DNA from: Desulfopila aestuarii DSM 18488
Lineage (GTDB): Bacteria; Desulfobacterota; Desulfobulbia; Desulfobulbales; Desulfocapsaceae
Direction of reading: 5' to 3'
DNA length: 64,000 nt
NCBI RefSeq assembly: GCF_900143695.1
Contig: NZ_FRFE01000008.1
Location: forward strand, 62,001-126,000
Every line of letters starts with the position of its first letter. The first letter of the stretch is position 1. The position numbers and the translations under genes are program-made. Of the stretch, positions 54,390 through 61,216 are shown piece after piece. Under the pieces are notes generated by a model. That model did no database searches. It was given only the letters and a program-made list of their open reading frames with translations, and had not been told where the DNA came from.

Positions 54390-55328
54390 TCACATTTTTT
54401 CCAATAAATAGACCATGATCGCTTTTTGTGCTTCCAGGCGATTTTCCGCCTGATCATAGATAATGGATCGTGGATCATCCACACAATCTTCGGCGATTTC
54501 AAAGCCCGGATGGATCGGCATATCATGCATGATCTTGGCTTTCGAATCTTTTAAGAGTTCCCGATTAATCTGAAAAGGCATCATGGTGGCAATTCTTTCA
54601 TCCTTGAATGCTTTGTATTCAGGGTTGTCAAAGAATTCCATATTGATCCAGGTGTCGGTATACACATACTCAGCTGTTCTCACGGCCTCTTTCACATCGA
54701 GGGTTTCGATTAAGAGTCCTTTCGACTTCAGCTTTGCTTTGCTGGTCTGATCCACCTCACTCTCATCAGAGATCGGGCAGACCAGGGTCAGTTCAACTCC
54801 CAAGGCTGCCGAGGCCGACATCAGGGAATTCACGACGTTATTATGAACACCGATATAGGTAAGCTTTGCACCTTCGAGACTGCCCCGATCCTCATGAATC
54901 GTCAGCATATCTGCCATCGCCTGACAGGGATGATACATATTGCAGCACCCGTTGATCAGGGGAACGGATGCGGTGCTCTTCATCTCCAGTAAATCCTTAT
55001 GTTCCTTGACACGAGCCATGATGATGGCTGCATTTCTGGAAAGGTAGGCGGTCTCATAGCTGATTTTTGAGAGCTTGAAGTTACTGGTCATCCAATCCAG
55101 AAAGATCGCATGCCCACCCATTTCCGTCATACTGGCTTCAAAGGAAATCCTGGTTCTGGTAGACGTTTTCTGGAAGAGCATAACCAGCGTTTTTCCCGTC
55201 ATATACCCCTGATAACTCCAGCGGTTGTGCTTAATTCTGCTGGCAAAATCGAGAACTTCCTTCACTTCCTGATCACTCCAGTCATTCCAGTCGATCAGGT
55301 GCTTCACGTTTCTTTTATTCGTATTCAT
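54390..55328 (-). CDS. Ornithine carbamoyltransferase-like enzyme with altered substrate motif
   Basis: This 312-residue protein belongs to the aspartate/ornithine carbamoyltransferase family. Carbamoyl-phosphate motif STRTR is at 56-60 and HPCQ at 133-136. HNNVVNSLM (162-170) corresponds to the GDGNNVANSLM loop, and TDTWINME (near 224) to TDVWVSMG. The motif usually HCLP, whose Cys contacts ornithine, reads HDMPIHPG (268-275). Carbamoyl phosphate binding is thus kept but the acceptor is probably not ornithine in the usual way. No arg or deiminase gene is adjacent. Ribosome site is weak. Substrate remains open (diamine, amino acid or ureido compound). Confidence 0.83.
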   Translation of the reverse strand: MNTNKRNVKHLIDWNDWSDQEVKEVLDFASRIKHNRWSYQGYMTGKTLVMLFQKTSTRTRISFEASMTEMGGHAIFLDWMTSNFKLSKISYETAYLSRNAAIIMARVKEHKDLLEMKSTASVPLINGCCNMYHPCQAMADMLTIHEDRGSLEGAKLTYIGVHNNVVNSLMSASAALGVELTLVCPISDESEVDQTSKAKLKSKGLLIETLDVKEAVRTAEYVYTDTWINMEFFDNPEYKAFKDERIATMMPFQINRELLKDSKAKIMHDMPIHPGFEIAEDCVDDPRSIIYDQAENRLEAQKAIMVYLLEKM

Positions 55329-55683
55329 AACTCTACAAAAAAATATTTAAAGAGGTTGATGTTATTTCCACGGTCAAACTAGAGGAATAGCAGTGCCATA
55401 GGATGGCTAGAAACCTCCGCGTCCCGTCAACAAAATATATATAAACCATGCATAGCAGAGAATATCAAATTGTAATTATACGTTGCGACCGTACTTTGCT
55501 GGCCCCATCAGGCTGATTTGACAAAGCGGCAAATAGCGTCAATACAGTGGGAGGGTTTTCTCTGAGACAGACATGCATCTCGACAACTACCAGAGATAAA
55601 ACCAAGCATGAGACACATCCGTACCAGACACAAACTGATTTAAAAAACGATTTTTAAATAGACTTTTTTGCCCAAAAGAAGGT
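55329..55683. other. Divergent intergenic region, no gene seen
   Basis: About 355 A/T-rich bases between the divergent carbamoyltransferase and uppP genes. A TGGCAC on the minus strand (near 55398) lacks the -12 GC needed for a sigma-54 promoter. No other signal was recognised. Confidence 0.4.
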
Positions 55684-56694
55684 ATGAGTCTGAAAACATT
55701 TTTCAACTTCAAATATCTACACAAACTGATGATTCTTCGACGACAGCCACTTATCCATCTACTGCTTGCCATTCTCCTCGTAACATTCACTGCAAAGATC
55801 GCATTCAGCGAAGACAGCATTCCTGCCAAACACACCATGACCATCGGCCAGGCAATTGTCCTTGGAGTGGTGGAAGGTTTAACAGAATACCTGCCGGTCA
55901 GTTCAACCGGCCATCTGCTCATGGCTGAACGGATCATGGGCATTGGAGAAAACTCGAAGCTTTCACCAGTCGAGCAGGAAAACAACAAAACAGCGGCAGA
56001 CGCTTATGCCATCTGCATCCAGGCGGGAGCGATAATTGCCGTGCTTGGCCTCTATTTTGGCAGGGTGAGGCAAATGGTGCAAGGGCTGCTTGGCCGCAAT
56101 CCTGCAGGGTTAAGGATGTTTATCAATGTCGTTGTGGGCTTTCTGCCAGCTGCTGTTATCGGCCTGCTGTTCAATTCAATCATCAAGACTTACCTCTTTG
56201 GGCCCTGGCCGGTAGTGGCCGGCTGGCTGGCAGGTGGTGTGGCGATTCTCGCTGTCACCTCTCGCCAAAAAAGAACCACGACCCAGAGGGTTGGTTGTAC
56301 CCTCGATGAGCTAACCTGGAAAATGGCACTTATCATCGGCACAGCCCAATGTATCGCCATGTGGCCGGGAGTCAGCCGCAGCCTCGTGACGATTGTCGGG
56401 GGTGTGCTGGTCGGTTTGAGTCTGCCTGCAGCGGTCGAGTTCAGCTTTCTTCTCGGAGTTATCACCCTGGGAGCTGCAACCTGCTATGACGGTATCAAAC
56501 ACGGGGAGATTATGCTGCAGACCTTTGACCCCTATTCCCTTGCCATCGGCTTGGTCTTTGCTTTTATCGCCGCAGTAATTTCCATCAAATGGATGGTTTC
56601 CTACCTCAACAACCACAGCCTGGCCATTTTCGGCTATTACCGGGTTGCTCTGGCCTTCGTCGCTGGAGGCCTCTTAATCACAAATGTTATCTGA
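55684..56694 (+). CDS. uppP: Undecaprenyl-diphosphatase UppP
   Basis: This 336-residue membrane enzyme dephosphorylates undecaprenyl diphosphate for reuse in cell-wall synthesis. It is about 60 residues longer than usual because of an N-terminal stretch with a hydrophobic segment (about residues 20-38). The core has EGLTEYLPVSSTGHL near 63 and the catalytic PGVSRS near 226, and several membrane helices. The start could be 55684, after AGAAGG, or a later ATG such as 55837 near the core. A bidirectional terminator follows. Confidence 0.93.
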   Translation: MSLKTFFNFKYLHKLMILRRQPLIHLLLAILLVTFTAKIAFSEDSIPAKHTMTIGQAIVLGVVEGLTEYLPVSSTGHLLMAERIMGIGENSKLSPVEQENNKTAADAYAICIQAGAIIAVLGLYFGRVRQMVQGLLGRNPAGLRMFINVVVGFLPAAVIGLLFNSIIKTYLFGPWPVVAGWLAGGVAILAVTSRQKRTTTQRVGCTLDELTWKMALIIGTAQCIAMWPGVSRSLVTIVGGVLVGLSLPAAVEFSFLLGVITLGAATCYDGIKHGEIMLQTFDPYSLAIGLVFAFIAAVISIKWMVSYLNNHSLAIFGYYRVALAFVAGGLLITNVI

Positions 56695-56781
56695 TGGAAG
56701 ATTGTTCAAGATTCCACCAAGCATGTTAACAACCTGTTACCGAATGCTCCTGACGAACTGAAAAGACATATCATCAACAAA

Positions 56782-56820
56782 AAAAGCCGCCTGTTCCAGT
56801 CCTTGAACAGAGCGGCTTTT
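56782..56820. terminator. Bidirectional rho-independent terminator
   Basis: AAAAGCCGCCTGTTC (56782-56796) pairs with GAACAG-A-GCGGCTTTT (56805-56820) with one bulged A. A- and T-runs flank it. It ends uppP and the minus-strand gene at 56874. Confidence 0.9.
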
Positions 56821-56873
56821 ACATTTACGCAGATTGTATTTTCTAGTGCTTCGTTGACAATTGCTTTGGAGTA

Positions 56874-57404
56874 TCACCTGACAATGATTTTCTCAATCCA
56901 CCATACGACCTGATCGCTTATCCGTTGCCGCTCCCGTTCACCCAGGTTATCAGTTTTTACGGCAATGGCCACTGGCCCTTTGTTATCTTCGGGTATATCT
57001 GCATAATCGCTGTCATCCATCCTGTAGGAAAAGATATGCCCATATCGGCGAATATCGCTCAGATCAATACTGACCCTATGATTATTGCGGCTAATGACTT
57101 CCACCTGACTGGAGTCGCTGGCATAGCCGATATCTTCCAAGAGTGTCAGTACCCCTACCCCGGTGTACCTTCGATGTTTCCTGTCCCACTGATCAAAGGT
57201 GGAAAATGAATTCTGTGGCAAAGCCTTGATCCGCAGTCCGGTATAGCTTATTGATGGGGTGTTTCTTGGTCCGACGACGGTTAGGATGATGTCACTTTCC
57301 GCCTCAACGACAACCAGCGTAAAAGCCGCCATCAACACCGCAAACACGATAAACAAAGGCCAGCGCCTATAAAAGGCGCCTCGGTCGCTTCTCATCTTTC
57401 GCAT
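56874..57404 (-). CDS. Exported SUOX-fold-like protein without the molybdenum Cys
   Basis: This 176-residue protein has a signal or anchor segment (about residues 13-35). Its exported part resembles the oxidoreductase molybdopterin-binding (SUOX) fold: ILTVVG at the start, TGLRIKALPQ, YTGVGVLTLLEDIGY, then VEVISRNNHRVSIDLSDIRR. The Cys that ligates molybdenum in real enzymes is not seen, so it may be a ligand-binding or structural relative. ATG at 57404 follows GGAGGGC. A GTG/ATG earlier is less likely. It is a single gene. Confidence 0.68.
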   Translation of the reverse strand: MRKMRSDRGAFYRRWPLFIVFAVLMAAFTLVVVEAESDIILTVVGPRNTPSISYTGLRIKALPQNSFSTFDQWDRKHRRYTGVGVLTLLEDIGYASDSSQVEVISRNNHRVSIDLSDIRRYGHIFSYRMDDSDYADIPEDNKGPVAIAVKTDNLGERERQRISDQVVWWIEKIIVR

Positions 57405-57613
57405 ATTGCCCTCCATCCCGTTGTATGTCCAGAATGCTCAGGTCCTGTTGAGAGTTTATCGCTTTTTACTAAGTAAGTGAAACTGCTTTTTATAAACGTG
57501 TACCTCTCGGCAATAATAGTTGCTTCATCCATCCACCACTTTGGTGTACGATTACATCATCACGGTCATGCGTCAACATCACAACATCACTCTTGCCGAT
57601 ATCTGCTGCAACC

Positions 57614-58789
57614 ATGGAAAAGACCATCAAAACCGAAAAGAAACCGATCAAACTCTGGTTGCCAGATCTTGATCCGGACACCCTCCAGCAGGCAAAGAAT
57701 CTTGCTAATCTGCCGGGTATCCACAGCCATGTCGCGATTATGCCCGACGCCCATGTCGGCTATGGTATGCCCATCGGCGGCGTCGCCGCCACTGACGGAA
57801 TCGTCATTCCCAATGCGGTCGGAGTTGATATCGGTTGCGGGATGTGCTCGGTGAGGACGTCACTCACCGAGGTGGATCGCAACACCTTGAAAAACATCCT
57901 GGCCGCTATTCGCTTACAAATACCCCTTGGTTTCAAGCATCACAAAAAAGCCCAGTCACCCGCCCATATGCCGAAGCCACCAGACGGCATGACAGTGCGC
58001 GATCTGCCAATTGTCTCCCGAGAGTACGAAAGCGGCAGGTATCAGGTGGGAACGCTTGGCGGCGGCAACCATTTCATTGAAATCCAGCAGGATGAACATG
58101 GTTATATATGGCTGATGATCCACTCGGGTAGCCGCAATATCGGCTACAAGGTGGCCAACCACTACAATAAGGTTGCCGAAGAGCGCAACAAACGGTTGGG
58201 CATGCTCATCCCCTCCCAGTGGCAGCTGGCCTATCTGCCCGTCGACTCCCCCGAAGGCGGCCTCTATCTTGCTGAGATGCAGTATTGCGTCGATTTTGCC
58301 CTGGCGAATCGGGCCCTGATGATGGCGCGGGTCATTGATGCAGTGCAGCAGTGTTGTGCCCCGGTCAGTTTTGGTGAGATGATCAATGTGGCCCATAATT
58401 ATGCCGCACTCGAATACCATTTCGGCAAAGAGGTGATGGTTCACCGTAAAGGTGCCACCCGAGCAGGCAGAGATCAGATAGGTATCATTCCCGGTTCACA
58501 GGGTACCACCAGCTATATAGTTCGGGGAAAAGGAAATGAAGAAAGCTTTTCATCCTGTTCACATGGCGCCGGCCGAACACTGGGCCGCAAACAAGCCCAG
58601 CGCCAGCTCGATCTGCAAAAGGAGATCGCTCTGTTGGAGAAGCAGAAAATCATCCACGCCATTCGCGGTAAAAGAGATCTCGAAGAAGCCTCAGGAGCCT
58701 ATAAAAACATCGAAGAAGTCATATCTCGCCAGACAGACCTCATCACTCCGGTCACCACCCTCCGCCCCCTCGCCGTGATAAAAGGGTAA
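57614..58789 (+). CDS. rtcB: RtcB-family RNA ligase
   Basis: This 391-residue protein joins RNA 2',3'-cyclic phosphate or 3'-phosphate ends to 5'-OH ends using GTP and Mn2+. Metal and catalytic motifs are readable: MPDAHVGYGMPIGG, GVDIGCGM with the metal Cys, GGGNHFIE, HSGSRNIG, AHNYA and SCSHGAGRTLG with the guanylated His. ATG at 57614 is preferred; a TTG at 57593 also opens the frame. Neither has a ribosome site. No archease gene is adjacent. It is shorter than E. coli RtcB by about 20 residues. Confidence 0.93.
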   Translation: MEKTIKTEKKPIKLWLPDLDPDTLQQAKNLANLPGIHSHVAIMPDAHVGYGMPIGGVAATDGIVIPNAVGVDIGCGMCSVRTSLTEVDRNTLKNILAAIRLQIPLGFKHHKKAQSPAHMPKPPDGMTVRDLPIVSREYESGRYQVGTLGGGNHFIEIQQDEHGYIWLMIHSGSRNIGYKVANHYNKVAEERNKRLGMLIPSQWQLAYLPVDSPEGGLYLAEMQYCVDFALANRALMMARVIDAVQQCCAPVSFGEMINVAHNYAALEYHFGKEVMVHRKGATRAGRDQIGIIPGSQGTTSYIVRGKGNEESFSSCSHGAGRTLGRKQAQRQLDLQKEIALLEKQKIIHAIRGKRDLEEASGAYKNIEEVISRQTDLITPVTTLRPLAVIKG

Positions 58790-58800
58790 GACCACATCAA

Positions 58801-58844
58801 ATGGCCGCTCGTGTGATATGACGTGAGCGGCCATCTTGTCTTTT
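58801..58844 (+). terminator. Rho-independent terminator after rtcB
   Basis: ATGGCCGCTC (58801-58810) pairs with GAGCGGCCAT (58825-58834) and is followed by CTTGTCTTTT. Confidence 0.8.
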
Positions 58845-58950
58845 GTACCACTCTTTTCTCACCGTACCTTGACTCCATAAAGGATCCCATGAGATACTTC
58901 ATGTGTCAGGTAGTGCCTCACCGATAATCTTCAAGTTCACGCCTCTAATT

Positions 58951-59604
58951 ATGGATATCGTCAGCACCCGCGAAGAACTCCTCCGACACATCCTCGCCGG
59001 CAATCGCCAGCAGGCAATGGTTCTCCTTGAAGACTGGGCCGGCCGCTTTCATTGGCGGGAGACCATTCGCCATCTGCTTGAACCCACTCTCGATGAGATC
59101 GGCAAGCTCTGGATGGCAGAGGAAATCAGTCTCGCCGCCGGTTATATGGCCGGTAAAATCGCTGAAGACGTCCTTTTAAAGGCAGCCCAGGCCGAAGAAG
59201 TCGTACCGGAGACTCTGGGACCAGTCGTGCTCGGCAATGTCGAGGACGATTACCATTCCCTGGGAAGAAAACTTGTGGCTATTTTTCTGAAGACCAGCGG
59301 CTGGAAAGTGATCGATCTTGGCAACGACGTACCAGCAGAAACCTTTGTCGATGTCGCAGTCAAGCACCAGGCGAAGATCATCGGAGTATCGGCCATGATG
59401 CTCACCACCGCCGAGAACATTCTTACCATTCGCAAGGAGATCGATCGGCGGGGTCTTACGGGGAAAATCAAGCTGGCAGTTGGCGGCGCGATCTTCAGGA
59501 TCAGGCCGGAACTGGTGGCAGAGTTGGGAGGCGACGGCACCGCCTCAAGTGCCGTCGATACCCCGCGACTCATGGCAGAACTTTCAGGCCTGGAGAATAC
59601 ATGA
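58951..59604 (+). CDS. Corrinoid-binding protein (MtaC/MtbC-like)
   Basis: This 217-residue protein has the two-domain layout of methyltransferase corrinoid proteins. A helical cap (about residues 1-85, LWMAEEISLAAGYMAGKI) precedes a B12-binding Rossmann domain with the cobalt-ligand motif DYHSLG (DxHxxG) near 93, then DLGNDVPAETFV, GVSAMMLTTAENI and AVGGAIFR. It would carry a methyl group on cobalt. ATG at 58951 starts the domain. A GTG at 58903 adds 16 residues, and neither has a ribosome site. It overlaps the UroD-like gene by 4 bases (ATGA). Confidence 0.9.
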   Translation: MDIVSTREELLRHILAGNRQQAMVLLEDWAGRFHWRETIRHLLEPTLDEIGKLWMAEEISLAAGYMAGKIAEDVLLKAAQAEEVVPETLGPVVLGNVEDDYHSLGRKLVAIFLKTSGWKVIDLGNDVPAETFVDVAVKHQAKIIGVSAMMLTTAENILTIRKEIDRRGLTGKIKLAVGGAIFRIRPELVAELGGDGTASSAVDTPRLMAELSGLENT

Positions 59605-60623
59605 ACTCCAAGGAAAGGGTGCTCCTTGCCCTTCGGCAGCAACCACAACAGCAACGGCCATTCACCCTCACCCTGAGCCTGTATGGCGCACGACTCACCG
59701 GCTGCCCGCTCACCGAATATTATCGACAGCCATATCGCTACGTCGAGGGACAGGAAGCGGTCATGGCGCTTTGTGCACCGGACATCCTCTTTGCCCCTTT
59801 CGCTCTTTCCCTGGAAGCCGAGGCCTTCGGTAGTGAGCTGATTTTTTTGCCGAACAATCCACCAAACGTCAAAAAGCCCGCCTTCCGATCTGCCGACGAA
59901 TTTATCGAGCAGCAGGCTCCGGATATCGACAACCATCCAAGCCTTTGTTACTTCCGGGAAAGCACCAGACTACTCTCTGGCAAATACGATGGCAGCACCC
60001 CGATCTGCACTCTGCTTACCGCGCCCGTCGATCTGCCGGCCATTATTCTCGGTATCGACCAGTGGTTGGAAACCCTGCTTTTCGCACCGGATAAAGCGGC
60101 ACACATCATGGAGAAGACAACCAGCCATTTTGCGGCCATGGCCAATGCCCTGCTAGCTGACGGTGCATCGTTTATCGGTGTACCGACGATGTTTACCAAC
60201 CCCAGGATACTCTACCCACACCTCATCAAAGAGATTATCCTGCCGGCGCTGGCCAGATCATTTTCCATGGTTGAAGGACCGATCGTCTTTCATCACGGCG
60301 GCAATCCCATGGCATCCGGCCTCAGCGAGTATGCTTCATTACCTCATGTCGCGGGTTTTGCCCTCGACCATAGAGATTCCCTTACCGAAGCCCGTGCTCA
60401 TCTTGGTCCTGAGCGACTCATCCTTGGCAATCTCAATGGTATTACCCTTGCACGTGTCAAATCGGAAACGATCATGAAAAAAGTCCACGAGATACTCGAA
60501 GACCGCAAAGAGGACCCATGTTTCATCTTCGCAACCGCCAATGCTGATATCCCATTTGCCACCCCACCGGAACTGCTTCAGGCCATCGCCCTGGCAATAC
60601 GCAACTTCAATACAACGATATGA
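59601..60623 (+). CDS. UroD-family methyltransferase-like protein
   Basis: This 340-residue protein has the uroporphyrinogen-decarboxylase TIM-barrel fold, as used by MtaA/MtbA/CmuA methyltransferases that work with corrinoid proteins. NSKERVLLALRQQPQQQRP opens the fold, and LGNLNGITLARV lies near 274. The zinc-binding Cys often seen in HxCGN reads HHGGN near 232, so metal binding and methyl acceptor may differ. It overlaps both neighbours by 4 bases, so the cluster is tightly coupled. True heme-pathway UroD is unlikely. Confidence 0.85.
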   Translation: MNSKERVLLALRQQPQQQRPFTLTLSLYGARLTGCPLTEYYRQPYRYVEGQEAVMALCAPDILFAPFALSLEAEAFGSELIFLPNNPPNVKKPAFRSADEFIEQQAPDIDNHPSLCYFRESTRLLSGKYDGSTPICTLLTAPVDLPAIILGIDQWLETLLFAPDKAAHIMEKTTSHFAAMANALLADGASFIGVPTMFTNPRILYPHLIKEIILPALARSFSMVEGPIVFHHGGNPMASGLSEYASLPHVAGFALDHRDSLTEARAHLGPERLILGNLNGITLARVKSETIMKKVHEILEDRKEDPCFIFATANADIPFATPPELLQAIALAIRNFNTTI

Positions 60624-61216
60624 AGCCTCTCACCGTCATCTGCTGCTCGGTCCTTCGCCGGGAAATTGAAGAGCTGCTCGCAAAAGACTATCCAGAGGCC
60701 GAATTGGTCTTTCTCGACTCGATGCTCCATATGCATCCCGAAAAGATGCGTGAAGCAATCGATAAAGAGATTGCAGACAGGCCCGACCGGTCCTGCCTGC
60801 TGGTCTATGGTGATTGCCATGCCCATATGCGGGAAACCGCCGAAGGGCCACATTGTGCAAAAGTCAACGGTGTCAACTGCGGCCATCTTTTGCTTGGCAC
60901 AGAGGAGTACCGCACCTGCCGTAACAGTAAAACCTTTCTTTTCCTGCCGGAGTGGACAGAGCGATGGCATGAGGTTTTTGAAAAGGAACTGGGATTTACC
61001 GATCGGGACCTGGCCCGTGAATTCATGAAGGAAAATCAGCGAAAACTTCTCTATCTCGATACCGGACTCATCCCGGTTCCCCAGGATACGCTCAATAATA
61101 TAGCCGAATTTTTCGATATGCCGATAGGTGTTCTCCCTGTGACACTTGGCCAGCTCAGACAGGCTGTGAAAGACGCCATTAATCGGATGGCACAAGGAGA
61201 TACCGATGAATCCTGA
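60620..61216 (+). CDS. DUF1638 protein
   Basis: This 198-residue protein matches DUF1638, a family found beside methylamine-type methyltransferase genes in methanogens and anaerobes, function unknown. It shows VICCSVLRREIE near 6, DSMLHMHPEKMREAID near 33, VYGDCHAHM near 61, GVNCGHLLLGTEEY near 83 and the C-terminal FDMPIGVLPVTLGQLRQAV. Conserved His and Cys could bind metal. It overlaps the UroD-like gene by 4 bases and the kinase gene by 11 bases. Confidence 0.82.
   Translation: MKPLTVICCSVLRREIEELLAKDYPEAELVFLDSMLHMHPEKMREAIDKEIADRPDRSCLLVYGDCHAHMRETAEGPHCAKVNGVNCGHLLLGTEEYRTCRNSKTFLFLPEWTERWHEVFEKELGFTDRDLAREFMKENQRKLLYLDTGLIPVPQDTLNNIAEFFDMPIGVLPVTLGQLRQAVKDAINRMAQGDTDES

Noticed and set aside
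55385-55410. Possible sigma-54 promoter for the carbamoyltransferase gene
   Set aside because: TGGCAC is present on the minus strand, but the -12 GC at the right distance is missing.
58845-58950. Possible cobalamin riboswitch before the corrinoid cluster
   Set aside because: No B12-box-like sequence is seen, and the gap after the rtcB terminator is too short for a full riboswitch.
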